Source: Polynucleobacter finlandensis (GTDB lineage Bacteria > Pseudomonadota > Gammaproteobacteria > Burkholderiales > Burkholderiaceae). Taken from it: 64,000 nucleotides of DNA. The stretch's first letter is position 1, and every line of letters starts with the position of its first letter. The DNA lies in contig NZ_JACVPS010000002.1 in the NCBI RefSeq assembly GCF_018881755.1, positions 248,001 through 312,000 on the forward strand, in the 5' to 3' direction. The notes under the pieces were generated by a model. The model did no database searches. It worked only from the letters and a program-made list of their open reading frames with translations, and had not been told where the DNA came from. The position numbers and the translations under genes are program-made. This document shows positions 32,246 through 42,184 of the stretch, piece after piece.

Positions 32246-33759
32246 TAGAAGCGCTCCAATTCTGGAAAAGGCAGAGCGCCACCGCTAATTCGCATGCGAC
32301 CATATTCGGCGCAGCGATGCAATGTGGGAATCGCTTTATCGGGGTTCAGTAGGCGCTCTGGATCAAATGCTTCTTTTACGCCCCAGAATGCTTCACGTTC
32401 ACCTTCACCAAATTGCACACACATGGAATTAATTTTTTCAATGCCAACTCCGTGCTCTCCAGTGATCGTGCCCCCTAACTCAACGCAGGCTTCCAGAATT
32501 TCAGTACCGAAGTCTTCGGCACGATGCCATTCATCTTGATCTGCACCGTTAAAGAGAATTAGTGGGTGCATATTGCCATCACCCGCATGAAATACGTTTA
32601 AGCAACCAAGACCATATTTCTTTTCCATCACCTGAATGCGCTTTAGCAAAGTTGCAATATGTCTGCGGGGAATGGTGCCATCCATGCAGTAGTAGTCAGC
32701 TGCTAAACGACCTGCAGCTGGGAAGGCATTCTTTCGGCCGCTCCAAAATTTAAGGCGCTCAGATTCATCTTGAGAAATCTGAATGCCGCTAGCACCAGCC
32801 TCTTCAAGAACTTTGGTCATGCGTTCAATTTCTTCAGCAACCTCTTCGGGCGTGCCATCGGACTCGCATAACAAAATTGCTTCAGCATTGAGGTCATAAC
32901 CAGCATGCACAAACTCTTCAACAGCGCGCGTTGTCGCTTTATCCATCATCTCAAGACCAGCGGGAATAATGCCGGCTGCAATGATTGCAGCAACAGCATC
33001 ACCACCTTTTTCAATGTCATCAAAACTTGCCATGATCACGCGTGCTAATTTTGGCTTGGCAACCAACTTCACGGTGACCTCAGTAACGACGGCGAGCATG
33101 CCTTCGCTACCAATCATGATGGCCAATAAATCTAAACCTGGGGAGTCTGGCGCTAAGCTACCAAATTCAACGGCGTCGCCATTCATGAGAAGACCGCGTA
33201 CTTTTAAAACATTGTGTAAGGTAAGGCCATACTTAAGGCAATGAACGCCACCTGAGTTTTCGTTGATATTGCCGCCAATGGAGCAGGCGATTTGCGAAGA
33301 GGGATCAGGAGCGTAATACAGGCCGAGATGGGCAACCGCTTCAGAAATGGCTAAATTGCGAACGCCGGGCTGGACTACTGCAGTCCTGGTAAATGGATCA
33401 ATGCTGACTATCTTTTTGAGCTTGGCAAGTGAGAGCACTAATCCTTGCGCTATGGGCATTGCACCACCGGATAAGCCGGTGCCAGATCCGCGGGGAACTA
33501 CCGGCACCTGCATGGCGTAACAAATCTTCAGAATCTGGGCTGCCTGCTCTTCGGTTTCAGGCAGGGCAACCGCTAAAGGCATTCGGCGGTAGGCTGCTAA
33601 GCCATCACATTCATAAGGAATAGTATCTTCAGGCTCCCAAAGTAAGGCATGCTCAGGGAGGATGGGCTTAAGGGCAGCTACGAGCTTTGATTGCAGGGCG
33701 CTAATAGCTGCTTGATCTGGGGGCGTGGTAACCATGTTCATATGATTCATTTTAGCCAT
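32245..33759 (-). CDS. glcD: Glycolate oxidase catalytic FAD subunit GlcD
   Basis: This is the FAD-linked dehydrogenase subunit that oxidises glycolate to glyoxylate. The 504-residue protein has the PCMH FAD-binding domain with VVPRGSGTGLSGGAMP, QIACSIGGNINENSGG and SEGMLAVVTEVTVKL. The C-terminal cap has NVFHAGDGNMHPLILFN and GTITGEHGVGIEK, which carry the conserved substrate and metal residues. Four Met codons lie in the first nine residues (33759, 33750, 33741, 33735), so the exact start is uncertain. It heads glcD-glcE-glcF-yggS-proC and is divergent, at 17 nt, from the cobalamin adenosyltransferase gene. Confidence 0.96.
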   Translation of the reverse strand: MAKMNHMNMVTTPPDQAAISALQSKLVAALKPILPEHALLWEPEDTIPYECDGLAAYRRMPLAVALPETEEQAAQILKICYAMQVPVVPRGSGTGLSGGAMPIAQGLVLSLAKLKKIVSIDPFTRTAVVQPGVRNLAISEAVAHLGLYYAPDPSSQIACSIGGNINENSGGVHCLKYGLTLHNVLKVRGLLMNGDAVEFGSLAPDSPGLDLLAIMIGSEGMLAVVTEVTVKLVAKPKLARVIMASFDDIEKGGDAVAAIIAAGIIPAGLEMMDKATTRAVEEFVHAGYDLNAEAILLCESDGTPEEVAEEIERMTKVLEEAGASGIQISQDESERLKFWSGRKNAFPAAGRLAADYYCMDGTIPRRHIATLLKRIQVMEKKYGLGCLNVFHAGDGNMHPLILFNGADQDEWHRAEDFGTEILEACVELGGTITGEHGVGIEKINSMCVQFGEGEREAFWGVKEAFDPERLLNPDKAIPTLHRCAEYGRMRISGGALPFPELERF

Positions 33760-33764
33760 TTACC

Positions 33765-33770
33765 TATAAT
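33765..33770 (+). promoter_or_regulatory. TATAAT -10-like element abutting the adenosyltransferase start codon
   Basis: A perfect TATAAT ends 6 nt before the ATG at 33777, so transcription starting at the usual distance would begin at or next to the start codon. No convincing -35 hexamer is seen 17 nt upstream. It is either the promoter of a leaderless message or a chance match. Confidence 0.4.
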
Positions 33771-33776
33771 GACTTC

Positions 33777-34358
33777 ATGGGAAATCGACTTTCAAAAATT
33801 GCCACCAGAACTGGTGACGCTGGAATGACCGGATTGGGTGATGGCAGCCGCGTGGAGAAGGACCATCTGCGGATCTGCGCCATGGGCGACGTGGACGAGT
33901 TGAACTCTGAAATTGGCGTTCTGATGACTGAAAACCTGCCTGAGAGCGTTGCCCAAGAGCTGCAAGCACTATTTTTGCAGGTGCAGCATGATCTTTTTGA
34001 TTTGGGTGGTGAACTTTGCATCCCGAATTACACCTTGCTCAAACCAGAGCATGTTGCACAGCTCGATGTTTGGCTTGAGAAATACAACGAGACTTTGCCC
34101 CCGCTGACTGAATTCATTCTGCCCGGTGGAACGCGAGCTGCAGCACAAGCCCACGTATGTCGAACGGTTTGCAGAAGAGCAGAACGCTCTATTGTGCGAC
34201 TTGGCTGGGCTGAGCCTTTGTATGATGCCCCACGTCAATACGTTAATCGCCTATCGGATTTGTTATTTGTATTGTCACGAGTTTTAAATCGGGCAGCTGG
34301 CGGCACAGATATTCTTTGGAACCATCAAAAGGCTGACAAAACAAATGAGGCCAAGTAA
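33777..34358 (+). CDS. Cob(I)alamin adenosyltransferase, PduO type
   Basis: This enzyme adenosylates cob(I)alamin with ATP to make adenosylcobalamin. The 193-residue, mostly helical protein opens with RLSKIATRTGDAGMTGLGDG, the conserved ATP-binding loop of the PduO/MMAB family. It also has DVDELNSEIG, LPGGTRAAAQAHVCRTVCRRAER and the C-terminal YVNRLSDLLFVLSRVLN. The start is fixed by this conserved N-terminus, although there is almost no room for a ribosome site. It is divergent from glcD. No B12-dependent mutase lies in the window. Confidence 0.96.
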   Translation: MGNRLSKIATRTGDAGMTGLGDGSRVEKDHLRICAMGDVDELNSEIGVLMTENLPESVAQELQALFLQVQHDLFDLGGELCIPNYTLLKPEHVAQLDVWLEKYNETLPPLTEFILPGGTRAAAQAHVCRTVCRRAERSIVRLGWAEPLYDAPRQYVNRLSDLLFVLSRVLNRAAGGTDILWNHQKADKTNEAK

Positions 34359-34373
34359 TTTAGCCTCATTTGT
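34341..34373 (+). repeat. Stem-loop spanning the adenosyltransferase stop codon
   Basis: An 11-bp perfect inverted repeat, ACAAATGAGGC (34341-34351) with GCCTCATTTGT (34363-34373), has an 11-nt loop that contains the TAA stop codon (34356-34358). It lies just before the probable terminator and may act in mRNA 3'-end stability. Confidence 0.6.
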
Positions 34374-34385
34374 TTGATACAGCGT

Positions 34386-34409
34386 TGGCGCCTTAGGGCG
34401 CCATTTTTA
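34386..34409 (+). terminator. Rho-independent terminator after the adenosyltransferase gene
   Basis: A 7-bp GC-rich stem, TGGCGCC with GGCGCCA, and a TTAG loop are followed by TTTTTA, 27 nt after the stop codon and 20 nt before the end of the convergent aroG gene. Confidence 0.85.
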
Positions 34410-34429
34410 TTTCTGAACTTATTTTTAGA

Positions 34430-35554
34430 TCACTTCTTGTTTTTACGACGAGCTTTCACGGCAGTAGCCAAGCGTTGCAATACATTAACGGAGTCTTCCC
34501 AGTTAATGCAGGCATCTGTAATGCTCTTGCCGTATTCCAGTTTGTTTGGATCATCTTTGCCTGGCGTGAATTTCTGAGCCCCATCATTGAGATGGCTTTC
34601 AATCATCACACCAAACACTTTGCGTGAGCCAGATTCAATTTGCTCGGCAATATTGTCAGCAACCACAATTTGACGCTCATGCTTCTTGCTCGAGTTTGCA
34701 TGGGATAGATCGACCATCAGACTGGCTGGAAGCTTTGCTGCTGCAAGCTCTGCGCATGCTGCATCGACAAAGCTGGCTTCGTAATTTGGCTCTTTGCCGC
34801 CGCGCAAAATGACGTGGCAATCTTTATTACCTTTTGTTTCCACGATCGATACTTGACCATTCTTATGAACAGATAAGAAGTGATGTGGACGACTTGCTGC
34901 TTGAATAGCATCGGTAGCAATTTTGATATTGCCATCAGTACCGTTCTTAAAGCCAATAGGTGCGGATAAACCAGAAGCAAGTTCGCGATGAACTTGGCTC
35001 TCAGTTGTACGCGCGCCGATGGCGCCCCAAGAAATCAGGTCAGCAATATATTGCGGAGAAATAACGTCAAGGAATTCGCTTCCTGCTGGCATGCCAAGTC
35101 GATTAATTTCCATGAGAACCTGACGCGCAATCCGCAATCCTTCTTCGATGCGATAGCTTTCATCAAGGTAAGGGTCGTTGATCAGACCTTTCCAACCAAC
35201 AGTAGTGCGTGGCTTTTCAAAATACACGCGCATCACAATTTCGAGCTCACCAGAGAGGCGCTCACGTTCGACTAAGAGGCGTTGGCAATATTCCAATGCT
35301 GCTCTTGGATCATGAATGGAACAAGGTCCAATAATCACCAATAAGCGATCATCTTTGCCGTGAATAATGTCGCGAATTTTGCCGCGAGTTTTGCTAATCA
35401 AGGATTCAGTTGGCGTTCCCGAGATAGGGAAGAAGCGAATCAAATGCTCTGGCGGGGGCAGAACAGTGATGTTATGAATGCGTTGATCGTCGGTATCTGA
35501 CGTTTTATCAACGGCAGCGTACCAATTGGCGGGATTAGTATTTTGTTGGCTCAT
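34430..35554 (-). CDS. aroG: 3-deoxy-7-phosphoheptulonate synthase (DAHP synthase, class I)
   Basis: This enzyme is the first step of the shikimate pathway, condensing phosphoenolpyruvate with erythrose 4-phosphate. The 374-residue protein has the family signatures LLVIIGPCSIHDPRAALEYC, MRVYFEKPRTTVGWKGLIND, GARTTESQVHRELASGLS and MVDLSHANSSKKHERQ. It is the AroAI-beta type with an N-terminal extension for amino-acid feedback. Which of AroF, AroG or AroH it follows in feedback specificity cannot be read safely, so the symbol is generic. It is the last gene of yhdP-nitrilase-tldD-aroG, 19 nt after tldD. Confidence 0.95.
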   Translation of the reverse strand: MSQQNTNPANWYAAVDKTSDTDDQRIHNITVLPPPEHLIRFFPISGTPTESLISKTRGKIRDIIHGKDDRLLVIIGPCSIHDPRAALEYCQRLLVERERLSGELEIVMRVYFEKPRTTVGWKGLINDPYLDESYRIEEGLRIARQVLMEINRLGMPAGSEFLDVISPQYIADLISWGAIGARTTESQVHRELASGLSAPIGFKNGTDGNIKIATDAIQAASRPHHFLSVHKNGQVSIVETKGNKDCHVILRGGKEPNYEASFVDAACAELAAAKLPASLMVDLSHANSSKKHERQIVVADNIAEQIESGSRKVFGVMIESHLNDGAQKFTPGKDDPNKLEYGKSITDACINWEDSVNVLQRLATAVKARRKNKK

Positions 35555-35573
35555 ACGACTATTTTAAGCCGTA

Positions 35574-37064
35574 TCAGGCCGTTCCACCCACAGTCAGGCT
35601 ATCAATCCGTAAAGTTGGCTGTCCAACTCCTACGGGGACACTTTGCCCTTCTTTGCCACAGACCCCCACGCCGCCATCCAATTTGAGGTCATTTCCGATC
35701 ATAGAGACCTGTTTTAGGGACTCGGGACCGCTACCAATAATCGTGGCGCCTTTAACGGGGTATTGGATTTTGCCGTTTTCCACCCAATAGGCTTCAGATG
35801 CAGAAAATACAAATTTGCCACTAGTGATATCAACCTGCCCACCGCCAAAATTGACTGCATAGAGGCCACGTTTAATGCTGGCAACGATTTCTTGGGGATC
35901 ATCTTTACCGGCCAACATGTAGGTATTGGTCATGCGTGGCATCGGTAGCGAGGCAAAACTTTCACGCCGGCCATTGCCAGTAAGTGGCATTTTCATCAGG
36001 CGGGCATTCAAACTGTCCTGAATATAGCCCTTCAATATGCCATCTTCTATGAGGGTTGTGCATTGGGTTGGCGTACCTTCGTCATCAATGTTGAGCGAGC
36101 CTCGGCGACCAGATAGCGTGCCGTCATCAACAACTGTCACGCCTTTAGCGGCTACCCGTTGACCAATGCGACCAGCAAATGCTGAAGAGCCTTTGCGATT
36201 GAAGTCGCCTTCTAAACCATGACCTACTGCTTCATGAAGTAATACACCAGGCCAGCCCGGCCCCATAACGACCGTCATTGGGCCAGCGGGTGCGGCGCGT
36301 GAGTCGAGATTCACGAGGGCGCCATCAACCGCTTCATCCACGTATTGATTGATGAGTTCCGTATTGAAGTATCCGTAGTCATGTCGTGCACCACCACCAG
36401 ATGATCCAGACTCGCGACGGCCATGTTGTTCTGCGATCACGTGGACTGAGACACGTACTAGCGGACGAACATCGGCGGCCAATAAGCCATCAGCACGCAA
36501 CACTAAGACAACATCAAATTCTCCAGCAAGACTTGCCATCACTTGAATGATGCGTGGGTCGCGTGCCTTAGCGCGACGCTCGATACTTTCAAGCAGCGCA
36601 ATTTTTTCTTTAGGCTGAAGTGAATCCAAGGGATTTAAATCGGAATAAAGCCCATTGGAAACAGGACTGAAGATTTTGCTAGCAACGGCTTGCTTGCCAC
36701 CTTCTGGGCCAATGACCCGGGTGGCCTTGGCCGCCTTGTTTAATGCTTCTAAATTAATTTCATCTGAATAGGCGAAGGCAGTTTTATCTCCATAGATCGC
36801 TCGCACGCCGACGCCTTGGTCGATATTGAAGCTACCAGATTTAACGATGCCTTCTTCCAGACTCCAGCTTTCACTGCGGGTGTGCTGGAAATACAAATCC
36901 GCATCATCTAAGCGGTGAGCAAACATGCTGCCAAAGGTGCGATGCAAATCTTGTTCGGATAAACCAGTGGGCTCAAGCAAAATTGATTTGGCTAGCTTAA
37001 GAAGATCCACCTGTTTTTTGGGTTTAGTCCAATCAGTTGGAAATAGTGCTTCTGGTGCATTCAT
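35574..37064 (-). CDS. tldD: Metalloprotease TldD
   Basis: This is one half of the TldD/TldE heterodimeric zinc protease that degrades unfolded peptides and processes some modified peptides. The 496-residue protein has the zinc motif [12 protein letters not shown] (H277, E278, H282), with the conserved glycine-rich stretch [15 protein letters not shown] before it and [20 protein letters not shown] near the end. Its partner gene tldE (pmbA) is not in the window, as is usual. Linkage to yhdP upstream is conserved in proteobacteria. Confidence 0.97.
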   Translation of the reverse strand: MNAPEALFPTDWTKPKKQVDLLKLAKSILLEPTGLSEQDLHRTFGSMFAHRLDDADLYFQHTRSESWSLEEGIVKSGSFNIDQGVGVRAIYGDKTAFAYSDEINLEALNKAAKATRVIGPEGGKQAVASKIFSPVSNGLYSDLNPLDSLQPKEKIALLESIERRAKARDPRIIQVMASLAGEFDVVLVLRADGLLAADVRPLVRVSVHVIAEQHGRRESGSSGGGARHDYGYFNTELINQYVDEAVDGALVNLDSRAAPAGPMTVVMGPGWPGVLLHEAVGHGLEGDFNRKGSSAFAGRIGQRVAAKGVTVVDDGTLSGRRGSLNIDDEGTPTQCTTLIEDGILKGYIQDSLNARLMKMPLTGNGRRESFASLPMPRMTNTYMLAGKDDPQEIVASIKRGLYAVNFGGGQVDITSGKFVFSASEAYWVENGKIQYPVKGATIIGSGPESLKQVSMIGNDLKLDGGVGVCGKEGQSVPVGVGQPTLRIDSLTVGGTA

Positions 37065-37087
37065 ATTATTTCGGTAAGTCTTTCGCT

Positions 37088-37921
37088 TTATAGCTTGCGG
37101 TGTTTTAGTGCTGGGAGCTTAGAGCGTACCTCGTTTAATTTATCTTTGCTCAGAACCCCAGAAATAAAGCCTTCGCCTTCGGGAAGGTTTGCCAATACCG
37201 TACCCCAGGGGTCTATGAGCATGCTATTGCCCCAAGTACGGCGTTGATTGATATGTGTTCCACCCTGTGCTGAAGACAAGACATAGCATTGGTTTTCAAT
37301 CGCACGGGCGCGCAGCAGAATTTCCCAATGGTCCTTGCCGGTTGTGTAAGTGAAGGCTGCTGGAATGATGTGGCAATCCACCTCTCCTAGCGATCTGTAT
37401 AGCTCCGGAAAGCGCAAGTCGTAACAAATGCTTAAACCAAAGCGCCATTCTTCATGATTGATCTTGATAGAAAGCACGCTCGGAGTATTGCCCGCCTCGA
37501 TTGTTTCGGATTCTTCATAGCGCTCGGTTGCTGTCTGAAACCCAAATAAATGAATTTTGTCGTAGCGGCCAATACGCTCGCCTTGAGGATTAAAGACTAA
37601 AGTGGTATTCAATACTTTGCTAGTGGATTGCGCCTCGAGGGGAATGGTCCCCGCAACCAGATAGATGTCATTGGCTTTCGCCATCGCGGCGAGCTGCTCT
37701 TGTATCGGTCCGCTACCTAATGTTTCTCTTGCGAGAACTTTATCGGTATCTTTTAATCCCATGAGGCAAAAGTATTCAGGCAGAACGACAAGCTGAGCGC
37801 CCGTTTTGGCTGCCTGCTCAATCAATCTATTGGCGGTATCCAGATTCTCCTGAAGCACTGGGGTGGAGATCATCTGAATAGAGGCGATTTGTAACTGAGA
37901 AGGCATAGCTGAGGCGCTCAT
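37088..37921 (-). CDS. Carbon-nitrogen hydrolase (nitrilase superfamily, Nit1-like)
   Basis: This cytoplasmic amidase of about 277 residues has the catalytic triad of the superfamily: E49 in [12 protein letters not shown]122 in [10 protein letters not shown], and C166 in [14 protein letters not shown]. The sequence most resembles the Nit1/NitFhit branch, which includes deaminated-glutathione amidases, so a metabolite-repair role is likely but unproven. I chose the ATG at 37921. ATG 37906 and TTG 37933 are alternatives, and none has a strong ribosome site. It lies between yhdP (12 to 24 nt upstream) and tldD (23 nt downstream). Confidence 0.9.
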   Translation of the reverse strand: MSASAMPSQLQIASIQMISTPVLQENLDTANRLIEQAAKTGAQLVVLPEYFCLMGLKDTDKVLARETLGSGPIQEQLAAMAKANDIYLVAGTIPLEAQSTSKVLNTTLVFNPQGERIGRYDKIHLFGFQTATERYEESETIEAGNTPSVLSIKINHEEWRFGLSICYDLRFPELYRSLGEVDCHIIPAAFTYTTGKDHWEILLRARAIENQCYVLSSAQGGTHINQRRTWGNSMLIDPWGTVLANLPEGEGFISGVLSKDKLNEVRSKLPALKHRKL

Positions 37922-37945
37922 AGATATTCGCAATAAAGAGATCAG

Positions 37946-40900
37946 TTAGTTTTGAGGGTTAGTGGTAGGGCTTACTGAAGGTGAGGTGTTTTGGGTATTC
38001 GGCGCATTTGGCTTGGCCTGCTCTTTCAGTAAACCCTTGGTGCGAATGCTGTCCAAAGTTTTTTGGTCAATCGGTTGACCCTTTTGATCAAGTGGAATCA
38101 CCTCTGGATCAGTCCATGAGCCTTGTACTAAATAGTCGGTTTGCATGGCACGATTGATTTGGTTGGTGATCAGATATTGACCCACAAGTGCACTGAGACC
38201 GACGATTGGGTTAATAACAAAAGCCGCCACTACAGATCCTGCGGCCGCATCAATCGTTGGAAATACCGTTATACGAAGGTCCTGAGTCTCTTTGGGAATA
38301 TTGATTTGCCCATTAATAGCAACACGCGCTTGATCCAACTCCATTGTGAATTGATTAGTTTGGGCAACGCCGTTGGTAATGTCAAAGCTGCTCTCAATAG
38401 AGTTAAAAGGTGTTCCTTTAGTCACAATATTGCCTAGACTACCTTGGAGATCAAGGGTAGCGAATCTAAAGAGACTTTGTAGACTCAGTACGTTGAGTAA
38501 TTTGGCGGCATCAGAGTTCACCTCTAACAAGCGCCCTTTGTCGAGATTGAGAGCGATCTTCCCTGAGAGCGTTTCATAGTCTGGAATAAATAAGTTGTTA
38601 TCCCATTCTAATTTTCCAGTGAGCTTACCTTGACCACCTTCTACAGATTTAGTATTGCTCCAGTGAGCAATAATTTGCCCAGCGTCCTTTACATCCATAT
38701 CAATGTTCAGAGTGCTATGGTCTTTTCCATTTGCAATGTCGCTACTCCACTGTCCTGAGAGAGATGAACTGCCTTGAGGGTTGGCTATTTGAACGGACTC
38801 TAGGTTTAAGAGGTTTTTACTGGTGCGTGACTTAATCTTAATCGCACCCAATTGCGCTTTAGACCAAGAAAAGTCATCAATGGTGATATTGAGACTTGGT
38901 ATAGAGTTAGGACTCAGCTTTTCTTTATTTACACTCTTTTGTGTACGATTGTTTTGATTTTTAGAGACAGATTCTGGCAAAGGGTTGGCATTTGCAAGTG
39001 GGTCTGGAATTCTGAGGCGAGTGAAGTGGCCAGTAATTAATCCACTTGGGTTAGTAGAGTTTTCTTCCTGCCAGCGAATCTGTCCTGCAGCCTGCGTTGA
39101 ATTGAGGCGTAATTGCCAGATATCGTTTTTATTGTTACCAACCAAGCCAACATCAGACCAAGCGCGATCCAGTAGGATCAGTTTTTTGATTTGAGCATTG
39201 ACTTGAATATTGCTCTCGTCGGCGGAATTCTGTTTGACAGCTTTGTTCCGATGTCCCGCACTGAGAAACTCTTGCCATGCATCTACATTCAGATCGCTAG
39301 CTTGAAGATTCAGCGCAAATCCCTGTTGGGGAAGATTGGCAGGAGCGCCAACGCCTAGTGCATGGCGAATCTCATTGTCGAGCCCGAGGCTGCCCTGCAG
39401 AGAAATTTGTTCACCAATCTTGCCAGACCAAGTTGCGCGAGCAGAATTTGCTTTGCTATTAACGTAGGTGCGAAGATTGAGCTGGCCTAGCATTGGAGTG
39501 CCTGCAGATTTTTTAGCTGGGGCGGGAGCTTGACTGGCCCAGTTTCTTAAATCTAATTTCAGATTCGTTTCGCTGCCAGCTTTGCTGAAGTTGAGCGAGC
39601 CCTCGTATTTTGCCGAACCACTCATGCCGGCCAGAATCGAGCTGACTGTAGGGTTAAGGTCTGCGGAAAAATACTGTTTAATAAAGCTACCATCAATATT
39701 GCCGTTGATGCTGAAGCTAGGGTTTGCAGTTGTAGAAGGCGCACTAGTAATGTTGATGGCACCCCCTAAGAAATTAGCCGTGACATTTTCAAATTCGGGA
39801 TTAAGTTCAGTAATCCGAATATTGCCTTTGAGATTATCTAGAGGTGGAAAGCTACCCCACTGAGCTCGATTGCCTGGAAGGTCTAACTTCGCATCAATAT
39901 GGGTATCCGCTTTGCCTGATAGCGGAATGCTTAAGGCCAGATTTAAGCTTGTGAAACCAGACACTTTAAGATTTTTTTCTAGGCTCTCTTGGCTTTTACC
40001 AACCGGAGACGCAAAGAGGTACTGGAGCATTTGTTGCGCTTCTCCTTGGGCGCTACCGGTAACGGAAAGCATTAATTGCTTGGCGCTGACATTGGGTATT
40101 TCAGCATGAACCTTGCTCACCACCACGCTTTGATAATTTGCTTGGCTGATATCCACATTTAATGTGGACTGTTTCATGCTGATTTCACCACTGAGCTTGG
40201 TAAATGCCGGCCATTCGCCCTGTGATTTAGATAAAAGAGGGGCGGGCTTAAAGGTGGCATCAGTGATCGGTAGGGTCAGTGCAAATTCACCGGATTGCTC
40301 TTTAGGGAAGGGGATCTGATTAGGGTCACCTTTGATGTGTAGGGTGCCGTTGCGAATGAGGCCAGTATCAAAGGCTTTTCCAAGAAACTGCTTGCTATCG
40401 CTATCCATCCCGACAGGAAGGTAGCGATGTGCGCTAGCCAGTTTTGCCTGTACAAAGTCCATGTCTAGAGTCAGTTGATCCGCTTGTTTCGGCCCGCTCA
40501 GAATGTAATTGCTATTGAGAGTGACATTAATCTCAGGATTGCTAAGCGCTACTTGCTTGGCATTAATGATCCAGCCGCCTTTGTATTTTTCCCAGCTGAC
40601 TTGCCCACTTGCTTTATCTAATTTAATTTTTGGATCAACTAGAAAGTCATTTATTTCTACCTCTAAATTGGAGGACGCTAGGCTCAAACTCCCATGCTTT
40701 TGGTCGGCTGTAATAACTCCGGTTAAATGAGAAACGCTAGGCATGGATTTGTTGATGCCAACAAAGCTTAGATCAATCAGCTTGGCGCTCACAGTGAAAT
40801 CTAATTTATCAGCATTAAACCAAGTGCCGGGTATGGGGAGCGCCGACAGTGCAGAACGACTTTCTGCCCAGTTGATTTCTAGGTCTTGTAATTCACCATC

Positions 40901-42115
40901 TGCTTCAGATGCCTTAATCCATTGCCGGACTTTTTTAGGCAGGGGAAGGTTGAGTGCAAATAGTGCAACGTCTTCGACCAATATCTGTGGAGATGAAAAT
41001 CCAAATTCTTTGATATCGCCACCATCTCCAGGTGGCTTCCACCGGAAGGTCATGGGGCTCAAGTGCTCGAGGGGTGCCGAGCTTGGACTATCAATGTCCC
41101 GCCATGCTAGCGACTTGGTGCTTACTGAAAGCATTTGTTTTTCGGTTGATTGAATCAGATCAGTTTCTAATCTACCAAACTCAATCGGCTCTTCATCCTT
41201 GGCTAATTGAATTTTTAGTCGGTCGGCCGCAATGCTGAGTGCGCCACCATCGGGTTTGCCACTGTCAAGATTCAATTTTCCTTTTGAGCTAATGCTCCCC
41301 TCTAATGCATAAAGAGGCACTTTGAAGTCTTGTGTAATTTTATTTAGATTGAGGTCGGCGAAATCCCAAGAGAACTCACCAACCCAATCCTTCCAGTTCC
41401 CGGCTTGACCACCAAGGCGATGTGCAAAGTCCGCATGGATTTGGATCTGACCTTTATGCCAAGGCGTATTTGCAATCAAAGTGCCGCGGTGATAGCGTAG
41501 CCCGTTGCTCAGATTCAGTTCTTCAATCTCAATCGAAGTATTCAGTTTCTTATTTTGGAGATCTTCCCAAAAGAATTGAGCGTGACTTACTTTGATGGTG
41601 TTTTGTGCGAATAGCCAGTTCTCAGCTGAAAAATCATCCGATTTTGCACCGATCGGCATTCCTGCGATAGAGATGACGCCCTTAGCATTTCTTTGGGCAT
41701 AAATTTGTGCGCCAACAAAATCCAGCTCATGAAAGTAGGGCTCAAGATGGTAGAAAGAAAGCCAACTTAATTCGCCACTAATTTTTTGAATTTCCAATAA
41801 AGGTTTGGCTTTTGAGGAAGAATTAAAACGTAATCCGGTGATTTCAAAGCTGGGCCGAATGCCTGTCCATGAGACTTGCACATCATCCATCGAGACATCT
41901 GCACCAATCCTAGCGCTAATCAGTTTTTCTAAGGCTGGTTTTGATTTCTCAACTTGAGGCCATAGTAAGAAACGAACACCGAGATGTCCGAGCACAAATA
42001 CTGCCAAAATAAAGCCACCTAGGATAAGGGCGCGCTGACCCCAGCGTCCGCTTCCACCTGGAGGACGTTTTTGAAGCACGCTCTGGAGGCGAGGTGGGAT
42101 GAGGTTGCGAAGCAT
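37946..42115 (-). CDS. yhdP: YhdP family AsmA-like protein (TIGR02099 type)
   Basis: This is a very large envelope protein, 1389 residues, anchored by one N-terminal membrane helix (ALILGGFILAVFVLGHLGV) after a basic cytosolic tail. The rest is a long periplasmic region of repeated beta-rich segments of the DUF3971/AsmA type. It ends in a conserved region with ITVFPTIDAAAGSVVAAFV and NPIVGLSALVGQYL, then a low-complexity Asn/Pro/Ser tail. Proteins of this family are thought to form bridges for phospholipid transport to the outer membrane. Its place divergent from glnE and upstream of tldD supports the assignment. It is the first gene of the four-gene minus-strand run. Confidence 0.95.
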   Translation of the reverse strand: MLRNLIPPRLQSVLQKRPPGGSGRWGQRALILGGFILAVFVLGHLGVRFLLWPQVEKSKPALEKLISARIGADVSMDDVQVSWTGIRPSFEITGLRFNSSSKAKPLLEIQKISGELSWLSFYHLEPYFHELDFVGAQIYAQRNAKGVISIAGMPIGAKSDDFSAENWLFAQNTIKVSHAQFFWEDLQNKKLNTSIEIEELNLSNGLRYHRGTLIANTPWHKGQIQIHADFAHRLGGQAGNWKDWVGEFSWDFADLNLNKITQDFKVPLYALEGSISSKGKLNLDSGKPDGGALSIAADRLKIQLAKDEEPIEFGRLETDLIQSTEKQMLSVSTKSLAWRDIDSPSSAPLEHLSPMTFRWKPPGDGGDIKEFGFSSPQILVEDVALFALNLPLPKKVRQWIKASEADGELQDLEINWAESRSALSALPIPGTWFNADKLDFTVSAKLIDLSFVGINKSMPSVSHLTGVITADQKHGSLSLASSNLEVEINDFLVDPKIKLDKASGQVSWEKYKGGWIINAKQVALSNPEINVTLNSNYILSGPKQADQLTLDMDFVQAKLASAHRYLPVGMDSDSKQFLGKAFDTGLIRNGTLHIKGDPNQIPFPKEQSGEFALTLPITDATFKPAPLLSKSQGEWPAFTKLSGEISMKQSTLNVDISQANYQSVVVSKVHAEIPNVSAKQLMLSVTGSAQGEAQQMLQYLFASPVGKSQESLEKNLKVSGFTSLNLALSIPLSGKADTHIDAKLDLPGNRAQWGSFPPLDNLKGNIRITELNPEFENVTANFLGGAINITSAPSTTANPSFSINGNIDGSFIKQYFSADLNPTVSSILAGMSGSAKYEGSLNFSKAGSETNLKLDLRNWASQAPAPAKKSAGTPMLGQLNLRTYVNSKANSARATWSGKIGEQISLQGSLGLDNEIRHALGVGAPANLPQQGFALNLQASDLNVDAWQEFLSAGHRNKAVKQNSADESNIQVNAQIKKLILLDRAWSDVGLVGNNKNDIWQLRLNSTQAAGQIRWQEENSTNPSGLITGHFTRLRIPDPLANANPLPESVSKNQNNRTQKSVNKEKLSPNSIPSLNITIDDFSWSKAQLGAIKIKSRTSKNLLNLESVQIANPQGSSSLSGQWSSDIANGKDHSTLNIDMDVKDAGQIIAHWSNTKSVEGGQGKLTGKLEWDNNLFIPDYETLSGKIALNLDKGRLLEVNSDAAKLLNVLSLQSLFRFATLDLQGSLGNIVTKGTPFNSIESSFDITNGVAQTNQFTMELDQARVAINGQINIPKETQDLRITVFPTIDAAAGSVVAAFVINPIVGLSALVGQYLITNQINRAMQTDYLVQGSWTDPEVIPLDQKGQPIDQKTLDSIRTKGLLKEQAKPNAPNTQNTSPSVSPTTNPQN

Positions 42116-42184
42116 GAGCTCTATTATCCGTCAGCCTCGAGAGGATCGCCAAGAGTCTCCCAAGGCTCGGATTAAGATGAGGGT

